Source: Schaalia radingae
Lineage (GTDB): Bacteria > Actinomycetota > Actinomycetes > Actinomycetales > Actinomycetaceae
Assembly (NCBI RefSeq): GCF_900106055.1
Contig: NZ_LT629792.1
Coordinates: 1-64,000, forward strand
Direction: 5' to 3'
Length of the DNA: 64,000 nt
In this document: positions 28,175-36,508 of the stretch, piece by piece
Layout: the number at the start of each line of letters is the position of its first letter
Numbering within the stretch: position 1 is the first letter of the stretch
Notes under the pieces: generated by a model
Told to the model about the DNA's origin: nothing
Seen by the model: only the letters and a program-made list of their open reading frames with translations
Database searches by the model: none
Program-made: the position numbers and the translations under genes

Positions 28175-28939
28175 TTATTCCGATGAGAGTGTGAACTTGA
28201 AGGAGTAGCGCTGGGCATCGTAGTAGTGAAGGCCGTATTCAACTGCTGCGCCCGCACCGTCATATGCCGTGCGCTCCATTGTCAAAAGCGAGCTTCCAGT
28301 TCCTATGTGTAACAGATCCGCTTCGACCTCGCTGGCGTTTCGGGCACCGACAGACTGGGTGGCGGACAGCAGCTCGATGCCGCGCTCGCGGATGCATGAA
28401 TACAAGCCCTGGTGCGCCAGATCTGTGAATGAGGGGGCGTAGCGAGCCGGCAGCAGATTCGTCATGATCGCCAGTGGCTTGTTGTCGATCCAGCGGCGGC
28501 GGGTGACGCGAACAATTTCCTCGTCGACGGTGCATCCGAGTTTGGCGGCGTCATCCTCGTCGGCCAGGAGAACTTCATAGCGCAGCACTTCGGTGCGTGG
28601 GGTGAAGCCGGCTTTTGTCAGGTCGTCGTTGAGGGAGGTCAGGGCGAGGGGGCGGCGGACGTGTTTGGGGGTGACGTGTGTGCCGACGCCACGCCGGCGG
28701 GTCACTAGGCCACGGGAGACGAGTTCCTGGAGTGCGCGGCGCGCGGTGGGGCGGGAAACGGACAGGCGGCATGCCATGGAGATTTCATCTTCGATCAGTC
28801 TGCCGGGTAGGAGGGTGCCGGTGGAGATGAGATGTTCGAGAGGTTCGGCGATCTGGGTGTACAGGGGCGTTGAACTGGTACGGTCCAGATCGATTGACAG
28901 CTCAAAGGGTTCGTCGAGATTTCCTTGGTCACTGGCCAT
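28175..28939 (-). CDS. GntR/HutC family transcriptional regulator
   Basis: Residues about 20-90 form the winged helix (TPLYTQIAEPLEHLI, SVSRPTARRALQELVSRGLVTRRRGVGTHV). Residues 95-250 form the UTRA effector domain of the HutC subgroup, which usually binds sugars or amino acid derivatives. AAGGA precedes the ATG by eight bases. It is divergent from xylA across 231 bases, so it probably regulates itself and possibly xylA. A ROK repressor elsewhere in the window is the other candidate for xylA. Confidence 0.9.
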   Translation of the reverse strand: MASDQGNLDEPFELSIDLDRTSSTPLYTQIAEPLEHLISTGTLLPGRLIEDEISMACRLSVSRPTARRALQELVSRGLVTRRRGVGTHVTPKHVRRPLALTSLNDDLTKAGFTPRTEVLRYEVLLADEDDAAKLGCTVDEEIVRVTRRRWIDNKPLAIMTNLLPARYAPSFTDLAHQGLYSCIRERGIELLSATQSVGARNASEVEADLLHIGTGSSLLTMERTAYDGAGAAVEYGLHYYDAQRYSFKFTLSSE

Positions 28940-29170
28940 TGTGGGTTCCTTCAGATCGTCTCATGATGGGTTCATGTCATTGAGCGAATCGTATCACCTG
29001 AGGACAAACGAATATTTGTTATGACATGCGAGGTTGGTCGGTGCGGAGCGCGGAAAGCCGATGGTGTCCGCCTTGACAGAGGCCTTCATGCTCTATATTG
29101 TTTTAGTGATTAACAAATTGAAGTGATGTGGCGACAGAGCTGCGTACGTGCACATGGAGGTGTCTTTACT
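28940..29170 (+). promoter_or_regulatory. gntR-xylA intergenic control region with xylA promoter
   Basis: TTGACA at 29073-29078 with TATTGT at 29096-29101 (17-base spacer; alternatively TATATT at 29094-29099) forms a likely xylA promoter. TTTTAGTGATTAACAAA lies immediately downstream and resembles the ROK-type sites near xylB. Separately, ACAAA (29004-29008) and TTTGT (29015-29019) flank an AT-rich centre and may be a GntR operator. GGAGG stands ten bases before the xylA ATG. Confidence 0.6.
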
Positions 29171-30517
29171 ATGAGTGAATTGTGGTCAAACGGTCCTATC
29201 CCCTTCGTCGGGACCGACGATCCGAAAGCGGGCATGGGATTCAGGTACTACCAGCCAGACCGCGTCGTTGCCGGAAAGACAATGGCAGAATGGCTGCGCT
29301 TTGGCGTGGCATACTGGCACACATTCAACCAGCGCTTGGTTGACCCGTTCGGAGATGGAACCGCTCAGCGTCCCTTCGACCGCTATACCGATCCGATGGA
29401 ACTGGCACTGGCAAAAGTGGACTACGCATTCGACTTCTACACCAAGCTCGGTGTGCAGTACTTCTGCTTCCACGATCGCGACCTCGCTCCCGAGGGTGAC
29501 ACCCTGCGTGAGAGCAACAAAAACCTGGATAAGGTCGTCGACCGGATCGAACAGCTCCAGCGCGACACCGGCATGAAACTGCTGTGGAATACCTCGAGCC
29601 TGTTCACTAACCCGCGGTTCCTGTCCGGCGCTGCCACCTCGCCGTTCGCGGACATCTATGCGTACTCAGCCGGCCAGCTCAAGCACTCTCTGGAAATCGC
29701 GAAGCGACTGGGCGCGGAAAATTACGTCTTCTGGGGCGGACGCGAAGGATACGAGAATCTGTGGAACACCGATCTCAAGCGCGAACAGGATCACATCGCC
29801 CGCTTCTTCCACATGTGCGTGGACTACGCCAAGGAGATCGGCCTGGACGCACAGTTCCTCATCGAACCCAAGCCCAAGGAACCGACGACGCACCAGTACG
29901 ACTTCGATGCTGCCACGTCGATCGCATTCCTGCAGACCTACGACCTGGCCGATCACTTCAAGCTCAATCTGGAAGGTAACCACGCGAACCTGGCCGGACA
30001 CACCTACCAGCACGAGATCCGCGTGGCGCGTGCCGCCGGAATGCTCGGCTCGCTCGATGCCAACCAAGGTGACAAGCTCATTGGCTGGGACATCGATGAA
30101 TTCCCATCTGACCTGTACGAAACCACTGCAGTGATGTGGGAAATCGTCGACGAGGGGCAGATCGGGCCGCGCGGTGGACTGAACTTTGATGCCAAGCCGC
30201 GACGTACCTCGTTCACCGCCGAAGACCTGTACCTGGGCCACATCGTCGGCATGGATACGTATGCCGCAGGCCTGCTGGTTGCCGCCAAGATGCACGAGGA
30301 TCGATTCATTGAAGAACTGGTCTCCACCCGATACGAGTCATTCGACTCTGGAATCGGTGCGACAGTTGAGGACGGGTCGGCAACCCTTGCCAGCCTGGAA
30401 GAGCATGCCCTCGATGTGCCGCAGGCTGACCTGATGAAGGCGGTGCGCTCTGACCACCTCGAATGCGTCAAGGCCACCATCAACAACTACATCATCGACG
30501 CGCTCGCGCAGGCCTGA
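29171..30517 (+). CDS. xylA: Xylose isomerase
   Basis: XylA interconverts D-xylose and D-xylulose using divalent metal. The product (448 residues) is of the long, class II type. The catalytic histidine and aspartate are seen in [13 protein letters not shown], and metal ligands in [35 protein letters not shown] is another metal-site segment. The ATG at 29171 has a GGAGG site, and an upstream in-frame ATG at 29123 is not needed. It is not adjacent to xylB, which is 11.7 kb away. A strong hairpin follows. Confidence 0.96.
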   Translation: MSELWSNGPIPFVGTDDPKAGMGFRYYQPDRVVAGKTMAEWLRFGVAYWHTFNQRLVDPFGDGTAQRPFDRYTDPMELALAKVDYAFDFYTKLGVQYFCFHDRDLAPEGDTLRESNKNLDKVVDRIEQLQRDTGMKLLWNTSSLFTNPRFLSGAATSPFADIYAYSAGQLKHSLEIAKRLGAENYVFWGGREGYENLWNTDLKREQDHIARFFHMCVDYAKEIGLDAQFLIEPKPKEPTTHQYDFDAATSIAFLQTYDLADHFKLNLEGNHANLAGHTYQHEIRVARAAGMLGSLDANQGDKLIGWDIDEFPSDLYETTAVMWEIVDEGQIGPRGGLNFDAKPRRTSFTAEDLYLGHIVGMDTYAAGLLVAAKMHEDRFIEELVSTRYESFDSGIGATVEDGSATLASLEEHALDVPQADLMKAVRSDHLECVKATINNYIIDALAQA

Positions 30518-30570
30518 TCCGGCATCGCCCCGGTGGCACGCCGGGTGAGGTCAATAAACCGAGCCAACGT

Positions 30571-30625
30571 GCATACCAGACAGCCCATGAACTTGATTAA
30601 ATGGTTCGTGGGCTGTTTGGTATGC
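30571..30625 (+). terminator. Long stem-loop after xylA
   Basis: A 22-base left arm (30571-30592) pairs with 30604-30625 with only two imperfect positions, around an eleven-base AT-rich loop. The stem begins GCATACC and ends GGTATGC. It lies 54 bases after xylA and before the promoter of the next gene. It lacks a clear T-run. Confidence 0.7.
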
Positions 30626-30721
30626 CAAATGAGTTCGCGAGCCTGCTGCGTCGCAGCGATGGCACAGTCAAGAGTGTGTGATGAGGCAGAACGGCAATCA
30701 CACATCCTCCCATAATTTGTA

Positions 30722-30750
30722 CTGACAAAGTGTGACTGCGTGGTTATACT
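30722..30750 (+). promoter_or_regulatory. Promoter of the mmsA-like gene
   Basis: CTGACA (30722-30727), a 17-base spacer and TATACT (30745-30750) match the vegetative consensus at ten of twelve positions. The gene start is 126 bases further on, so the mRNA has a leader of roughly 120 bases whose role is unknown. Confidence 0.6.
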
Positions 30751-30875
30751 AGGTGGTGAGTGCGCAGGCCACCCTCGTCCTCATCGAAACAAGGGAATAC
30801 GAGGTGGCACGGGCGCGGGAAGTGTGGCCATGACAGTGGTCGCGAACGATGACAATGACGAAGGAGCTGTCACAG

Positions 30876-32369
30876 GTGAATACAATTAAGCACTGGATTG
30901 GTGGTGCCGAATACGAAGGCACGCCGGTCAAGACTCTCGATGTCGAAAATCCAGGCACCGGTGAGGTGGTCAGCCAGCTGCTCCTGGCAAGTGATGACGA
31001 CCTCAACCACGCAGTTGAGGTTGCAACCGAGGCGCAAAAAGAGTGGGCAGCAACGTCACTCGCCAAGCGCACCGCGATCATGTTCAAGATGCGTCAACTC
31101 GTCCTGGATCACCAGGATGAAATGGCCAAGCTGATCGTTGAAGAGCACGGCAAGAACTACTCCGACGCAATCGGTGAAATTCAGCGTGGACGCGAAACCC
31201 TCGACTTTGCCACCGCCATTAACGTCGCACTGAAGGGCGAGCACTCCGTCAACGTATCAACCGGCGTGGACATCTTCACCACCCGTCAGCCTGTGGGCGT
31301 AGTAGCAGGCATCTGCCCCTTCAACTTCCCGGCGATGGTTCCCATGTGGATGCACCCGCTGGCGATCGCTACAGGCAACGCCTTCATCTTGAAGCCCGCC
31401 TCGCCGACTCCGTCGGCAGCACTGCTGACCGCACGCCTCTACAAGGAGGCGGGCCTGCCTGACGGCGTGTTCAACGTCGTGTCCGGCAACCGCGACATGG
31501 TGCAGTCAATCCTCAAGCACCCCGGAATCAACGCGATCTCATTCGTTGGATCCACCCCGGTGGCACACATCGTGCAGGACACCGGTGTGACCCACGGCAA
31601 GCGCGTCCAGGCACTGGGCGGCGCCAACAACCACGCGATCGTGATGCCCGACGCAGATCTGGACTTCGCTGCACAGCACATCTCCGCCTCAGCCTTCGGT
31701 GCGGCCGGCGAACGCTGCATGGCGCTGCCGGTTGTCGTCGCCGTCGGCGGAATCGGCCCGAAACTGGCCGAGATGGTCAAGAAGCACGCCGATGCAATCA
31801 AGGTTGGCTACGGCATGGATGAGGGCGTCGAAATGGGCCCGGTCATCTCCGCTAAAGCCAAGGAACGCATCGTTGGCCTGATCGACGATGCGGAAAAGCG
31901 CGGCGCCACAATCGTGCGCGATGGCCGTGACCTGGTCATCGAGGGGTACGAGGGTGGTCACTTCGTGGGACCGACCATTATCGATGATGTTCCGCTGGAT
32001 GCGCCGGTGTACACCGAGGAAGTTTTTGGACCTGTCCTGGCAATCGTCCATGCCGACACCTACGAGGAAGCGATGAAGATCGTGAACTCCAGCCCCTTCG
32101 GCAACGGTTCAGCAATCTTCACTAACGACGGCGGCGTCGCACGTCGCTTCACACTCGATGTTGAGGCCGGCATGGTGGGCGTGAACGTCCCGATCCCGAC
32201 ACCTGTTGCGTACTACTCCTTCGGTGGGTGGAAGGATTCGCTGCTGGGCGATACCCACATCCACGGTCCGGAAGGTGTCCGTTTCTACACGCGCGCCAAG
32301 GCGATCACGTCTCGCTGGCCCAGTGAGAAGACCTATGAGGCGACGATGTCGTTCCAGCGTGAAGAGTGA
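30876..32369 (+). CDS. mmsA: Methylmalonate-semialdehyde dehydrogenase (CoA-acylating)
   Basis: This NAD-dependent, CoA-acylating aldehyde dehydrogenase family converts methylmalonate semialdehyde or malonate semialdehyde to propionyl-CoA or acetyl-CoA. Family features are ICPFNFPAMVPMWMHPLAIATGN, FVGSTPVAHIV, the catalytic cysteine in GAAGERCMALP and EEVFGPVLAIV. The GTG at 30876 has GAAGGAG nine bases upstream; the ATG at 30849 is in frame but lacks such a site. Valine- or inositol-breakdown genes that usually accompany it are absent. It lies alone after xylA with its own promoter, so its role beside xylose genes is unclear. Confidence 0.92.
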   Translation: MNTIKHWIGGAEYEGTPVKTLDVENPGTGEVVSQLLLASDDDLNHAVEVATEAQKEWAATSLAKRTAIMFKMRQLVLDHQDEMAKLIVEEHGKNYSDAIGEIQRGRETLDFATAINVALKGEHSVNVSTGVDIFTTRQPVGVVAGICPFNFPAMVPMWMHPLAIATGNAFILKPASPTPSAALLTARLYKEAGLPDGVFNVVSGNRDMVQSILKHPGINAISFVGSTPVAHIVQDTGVTHGKRVQALGGANNHAIVMPDADLDFAAQHISASAFGAAGERCMALPVVVAVGGIGPKLAEMVKKHADAIKVGYGMDEGVEMGPVISAKAKERIVGLIDDAEKRGATIVRDGRDLVIEGYEGGHFVGPTIIDDVPLDAPVYTEEVFGPVLAIVHADTYEEAMKIVNSSPFGNGSAIFTNDGGVARRFTLDVEAGMVGVNVPIPTPVAYYSFGGWKDSLLGDTHIHGPEGVRFYTRAKAITSRWPSEKTYEATMSFQREE

Positions 32370-32549
32370 CGCCGGTCTTCCCGTGCGCTGATCTTTTTCA
32401 TTGACGAGGGCGGCTGTGCGCGGCACTGCTAGATGTGGTGTTGCGTATGGCCGTCCTCGCTATGTCTCATCGCGGTGGATGGCACATGGTCGCAGGACCT
32501 GGTCGCAACCTGGCATCGCACCCTTATTGGAATGCTGCATGCTCACCCG

Positions 32550-32584
32550 AGCAAAGCAAAAGGCGATACCGAAAGGTATCGCCT
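32550..32584 (-). terminator. Rho-independent terminator of the small membrane protein gene
   Basis: AGGCGATACC (32561-32570) and GGTATCGCCT (32575-32584) form a perfect ten-base stem with a four-base loop. Read on the minus strand it is followed by TTTTGCTTTGC. That orientation fits ending the minus-strand gene at 32622-32846. Confidence 0.85.
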
Positions 32585-32621
32585 AGGTGAAGCCGCGTCA
32601 GCTGGACGCGATCGGGATCAG

Positions 32622-32846
32622 TCAGTCCTGGGTATCAAGAACACGCGTGAACAGTGCGTGTACTCCCAGAGCCAGAGTGCACAGTCCGGCAATCAGTGTG
32701 ATAACTGGTGAAGCGGCGGCAATTCCGGCAACGAGGGCGACCAAGCTGATCACAAGAGCAACAACAAAGATGCGATGCTGAGCCGGTGCTGACAGCTGAA
32801 GCGTCAGGGCAGGCTGTGCAATTGCATACGATTGAGTTGATGTCAT
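32622..32846 (-). CDS. Small membrane protein, two predicted helices
   Basis: This 74-residue product is not recognised. It has two hydrophobic stretches, about residues 26-46 (FVVALVISLVALVAGIAAA) and 48-65 (VITLIAGLCTLALGVHAL), joined by a very short turn. AGGAGAG lies three bases before the ATG and a good terminator follows, which supports a real gene. It is monocistronic. Function unknown. Confidence 0.65.
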   Translation of the reverse strand: MTSTQSYAIAQPALTLQLSAPAQHRIFVVALVISLVALVAGIAAASPVITLIAGLCTLALGVHALFTRVLDTQD

Positions 32847-33185
32847 GGTCTCTCCTGTTTATCTTCGTCGGCCATGCAGGAGACCCGATGACACACACCG
32901 TGCACCCGCACGGCATTGTGTTCAATCCGGTGGGGCAGATTCTTCCCCGTGGATCAATGCACTTCCATTATCTCCCGTTATCAGCACCGATGCTGGTTGA
33001 GTTGATCACAGTAATGAACGCGTGCTCACTGGGCCACGTGGTAGCGTGTGGTAGATCGAGTCCCCGTTGGCGTAGCTGATGCTGACGAGACTGACTCTTG
33101 CTAAATGGCGTACACATACTGGAAAGGTTCCTGCGTCGCAGTGCAGGGATACCTCTGTCGTGAAGCGTTCAGACTACTGACAACG
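32847..33185. other. Intergenic stretch without clear features
   Basis: These 339 bases lie between the small membrane protein gene and the end of the MBL hydrolase gene. The promoter of the small gene must be at the left side, but I see no confident boxes, repeats or RNA gene. Confidence 0.5.
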
Positions 33186-34028
33186 TCACTTGATTTGCTG
33201 ACGCCACATCCGATCTTTGGAGTAGACGAGATTGAAGGATTTTCCATCCAGTCGGGCTTGGCTTTCGTCGAAACGCTTGGCAATCAGAGCGCTGGAGCCC
33301 ATGAACTCGAAGGGCACGTCATCAACATCCTCGTTCAGCACCTGGTCACACAACTCGATGGCTTCATCGAACAGGCTTAACGGCATATCCATCGTCATAT
33401 GGGAAATGAAAAGCCGGTCGTAGGAATCTGCAGTGCGCTCTTTCACGCTCAGCACACTGTCGCGGTATTCTTCCACAGACGTTGAATTGTGGTCCCACAG
33501 AAAGGTGCGCTGGTTGCAGGCGTCGCCGGTGATGAGGATTCTTTCTTCTGGGATAAGAATCGCAGTCATGCCGGGAGTGTGCCCGGGGAAGTGAAGGGCT
33601 TCCACGCATATTCCGCCCAAGTCGAAGATCTGACCGTCGGTGAGATCTTCGAAGTTCAAGGGGTGAGGTGGCACAAAATCAGAGTCGTTCATTCGCGGTG
33701 ATGCATCACCGAGAGACAAGTCGATGAATTCACGGCGAACTTTCAGGGCTGCCATTTCGTCGTATACCGACACGTCCAGAGAATTCATGTAAACGTTGTC
33801 AAACTCTGGACCGCCCATTGCATGATCGACATGGCCATGAGTCAAGATGGTCACGATCGGCTTTTTCGTCAGACGTTCGACGAAAGCTCGCAGGCCTCGT
33901 ATTCCCAATGACGAATCGATGAGAGCAGCGCGCGTAGCACCCTCCACCAGATAGAGGAGTTCACCAGTCAATGTGCGAATAGCGGTCACACGGTTTGTGA
34001 CACGTTGTGCGGAGAAGAAATCAGTCAT
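33186..34028 (-). CDS. MBL-fold metallo-hydrolase
   Basis: The 280-residue protein has the metallo-beta-lactamase signature THGHVDHAMG at residues 63-72, a further ligand region in LHFPGHTPGMTAI, and ILITGDACNQ with the bridging aspartate. It belongs to the general hydrolase branch that includes glyoxalase II-like and lactonase-like enzymes. No signal peptide is seen, so it acts in the cytoplasm. The substrate cannot be assigned. It lies alone between a small membrane protein and a cold-shock gene, all on the minus strand. Confidence 0.85.
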   Translation of the reverse strand: MTDFFSAQRVTNRVTAIRTLTGELLYLVEGATRAALIDSSLGIRGLRAFVERLTKKPIVTILTHGHVDHAMGGPEFDNVYMNSLDVSVYDEMAALKVRREFIDLSLGDASPRMNDSDFVPPHPLNFEDLTDGQIFDLGGICVEALHFPGHTPGMTAILIPEERILITGDACNQRTFLWDHNSTSVEEYRDSVLSVKERTADSYDRLFISHMTMDMPLSLFDEAIELCDQVLNEDVDDVPFEFMGSSALIAKRFDESQARLDGKSFNLVYSKDRMWRQQIK

Positions 34029-34194
34029 CGTGATTTCACCGAACCTTTCGAATAAGCGGGGTGGTCACGCCCTCCGAGAATTGAAGACGCGTCGCCATGG
34101 TGGAGCATCGTCGCACTTTTTGGTCCATTCAGCGCCCAGGCTTCGGTTCATGCCAACGTTTCGGCATCAACCGAAAATACACAAAAACCTCCAG

Positions 34195-34240
34195 CCAACC
34201 CGAATATCACCCGGATTGACGTGGAGGTTTGAGATGAAGG
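34195..34240 (-). terminator. Terminator of the cold-shock gene
   Basis: AAACCTCCA (34195-34203) pairs with TGGAGGTTT (34232-34240). On the minus strand the stem is followed by a T-rich run (TTTTTGTGTATTTT). It lies just after the csp stop. Confidence 0.8.
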
Positions 34241-34250
34241 CCTGTCGGCC

Positions 34251-34460
34251 TTACTCCTCGACGCGTTTGATGTGCTCGGCCTGCAGACCCTTCGGGCCCT
34301 GCGAGACCTCAAAGTCAACCTTCTCACCCTCGTTGAGAGTGCGGAAGCCTGACGCCTCGATTTGTGAGTAGTGAGCGAACACGTCAGCAGATCCGTCATC
34401 GGGAGTGATGAAGCCGTAGCCTTTGTCCGCGTTGAACCATTTAACGACACCAGTGGTCAT
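34251..34460 (-). CDS. Cold-shock protein (CspA family)
   Basis: This 69-residue single-stranded nucleic-acid-binding protein has both RNA-binding motifs, KGYGFI and DVFAHYS, and the typical beginning [13 protein letters not shown]. It acts as an RNA chaperone. An in-frame start further upstream would add 23 unrelated residues and is rejected. The leader upstream is long and contains a hairpin (34486-34499), common for cold-shock messages. Confidence 0.95.
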   Translation of the reverse strand: MTTGVVKWFNADKGYGFITPDDGSADVFAHYSQIEASGFRTLNEGEKVDFEVSQGPKGLQAEHIKRVEE

Positions 34461-34945
34461 GAAAGCGCTGTCCTGTCTACAAAAGCCCCTGCGCAGGGGA
34501 AAAACCTCGATCCCGGTTGAGACCGACACAGTTTCATGCCCACCGCAAAGCGGAACATAACGACTGCGACATCAACGCTACCGCACATTGGGCTAGAAAA
34601 AAGGCAACACAGGTCACAGCTCGGTATCAGTCGACACGGACGCGTTCCGACGCGACTCATGTTTGAGGATCTGACGGGGTACCAGCTTGAGGGGCTCGAC
34701 GCAACCCTCATGCAGGAGCCCCGATGCCTCATCGTGTGGAAAGTCTGCCGCGTACCTATCGCCCACCGCCCGCCAGCCGAAGCCCCCACCCCGCCTCAGT
34801 CCAGCAGAACCCGCGGCCATGCATCCCCACTCACTGCCGGCCATCCGCTGCCCGGCGCTTGGCGTCTGTCTCTGACGGCATGGGACTTTCGTCGGATCCT
34901 GGTGTGTGAACCACTTCATAAAGTAGGTGCGGAGGTATAGACACA
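34461..34945. promoter_or_regulatory. Long leader region between csp and the DASS transporter gene
   Basis: On the minus strand the csp leader contains CCCCT-GCGC-AGGGG (34486-34499), followed by CTTTT and preceded by GGTTTTT, which could be an attenuator. No clear -35/-10 pair was found for csp. The right half must hold the promoter of the divergent transporter gene, with a GGAGG just before its ATG at 34946; I see no confident promoter boxes. Confidence 0.4.
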
Positions 34946-36508
34946 ATGACGCGTCCCCCGTCCGATGACATGCCGCACGCTGACACGCCGCATCCTGACG
35001 CGGCTCACACCCACACCCAGCCCAACCCAGCCACGCCAACTTCGACGTCGAAGCGTTCGCGTGGCACACGAAAACAGGCACACGCCAGGCAACGCCCGAG
35101 GCGTTCACCGCGCCCCGAATCAGGGCGCCCCGCAACCCTGACCCGCAGCAAACTCGTCGGCCGCATCATCGCGGCCGCTGCCCTTGTGACATTCCTGTTC
35201 GTCCAGCTGCCCGGTCTTGATGCGAGCGGCTCACGCATGTTCGGCATTTTCATTGCAGCCATCGCACTGTGGGTCACCGAAGCTATCCCGCTGGCCGCAA
35301 CGGCAGTTGGCGTCATCTTGATGGAAGTACTCCTGATCTCCAACCAGGCAGTGCTCAGCGTCTCGGAAGAAGCGCCCGCCGCAACCGCCATCTTCGGCTC
35401 ATTGGCCAACCCCGTCATCATTTTGTTCATGGGCGGATTTATGCTCGCCGACGGAGCCGCCAAATACAACGTTGATAAAGCGCTCTCCGCTCTCATGCTC
35501 AAACCCTTCCTGCGTAATGCGCGCATGACCGTCATGGGGGTCATGATGATTACCGCGCTGATGAGCATGTTCATGTCGAACACCGCCACCACCGCCACCA
35601 TGTTCGCTGTCATGATGCCGGTGATTACAGCCTTGCCGAAGGGACGCGCGAGAACCGGCCTTGCGTTGTCGGTGCCGGTGGCCGCCAATGTCGGTGGCAT
35701 GGGAACACCTGTGGGCACCCCTCCCAATGCCATCGCTCTGGGCGCCCTTCAAAACCACGGCATCCACGTCACATTCATTGACTGGATGCTGGCCGCAGTT
35801 CCGCTCATGCTTGTTGTACTGGTCATCGCCTGGCTGTTCATCGTCTGGCGATATATCCCCTCCGACGTCAAGTTCGACGTCGACACATCCGCAACCTTCG
35901 AGCGCACCCCGAAAGCCATCATGTTCTACGTGGTCGCCGTGATCACGATCGGCCTGTGGATGACTGAATCGCTCCACCACATTTCCTCCAACACAGTGGG
36001 CTTCATCCCTGTCGCCGGTCTGATGATCCTGGGTGTCATGGGCGGCGACGACGTCAAGAAACTCGACTGGCCAGTACTGTGGCTGGTCGCAGGCGGTATC
36101 GCCCTGGGAGCGGGAGTGGGAGCAACCGGCCTGGACGAGTGGCTCATCGGCTCAATCTCCTGGCAGGCAATCCCGATGGCGTTACTCTTGCTGACTCTGG
36201 CAGCAGTGGGCTGGGTGACCTCGAACGTTATCTCCCACTCCGCGTCCGCCAACCTACTCATCCCGATGGGGATGGGGCTGGCAGCAACGGTCAGCACGTC
36301 CCCGAGCCAGATCGCGGTTGTCCTGGCTCTGGGATGCTCGCTGGGAATGTGCCTGCCGATCTCCACCCCACCCAACGCCATCGCGTATTCGACAGGCACG
36401 ACACCCACCCCCGAAATGGTCAAAGTCGGCATGGTTGTCGGCATCAGTGGCGTCCTTCTGCTCGCCTTCGTCGCTCCGCTCACGTGGCGCGTACTGGGGG
36501 TGCTGTAG
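34946..36508 (+). CDS. DASS (SLC13) family sodium:carboxylate transporter
   Basis: The 520-residue protein has a hydrophilic His/Pro/Arg-rich head of about 70 residues and then about eleven membrane helices. The two family motifs are present: SNTATTATMF with GTPPNAIALG in the first half, and a second repeat with STPPNAIAYSTG. Such proteins import succinate, citrate or similar acids with sodium. The next gene, a histidine kinase, begins directly after the stop with no gap, so transporter and sensor are likely translated together. The carboxylate is unknown. Confidence 0.9.
   Translation: MTRPPSDDMPHADTPHPDAAHTHTQPNPATPTSTSKRSRGTRKQAHARQRPRRSPRPESGRPATLTRSKLVGRIIAAAALVTFLFVQLPGLDASGSRMFGIFIAAIALWVTEAIPLAATAVGVILMEVLLISNQAVLSVSEEAPAATAIFGSLANPVIILFMGGFMLADGAAKYNVDKALSALMLKPFLRNARMTVMGVMMITALMSMFMSNTATTATMFAVMMPVITALPKGRARTGLALSVPVAANVGGMGTPVGTPPNAIALGALQNHGIHVTFIDWMLAAVPLMLVVLVIAWLFIVWRYIPSDVKFDVDTSATFERTPKAIMFYVVAVITIGLWMTESLHHISSNTVGFIPVAGLMILGVMGGDDVKKLDWPVLWLVAGGIALGAGVGATGLDEWLIGSISWQAIPMALLLLTLAAVGWVTSNVISHSASANLLIPMGMGLAATVSTSPSQIAVVLALGCSLGMCLPISTPPNAIAYSTGTTPTPEMVKVGMVVGISGVLLLAFVAPLTWRVLGVL

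Noticed and set aside
30533..30715. 60-72 codon frames on both strands after xylA.
   Set aside because: They lie across the long terminator-like hairpin and lack ribosome sites.
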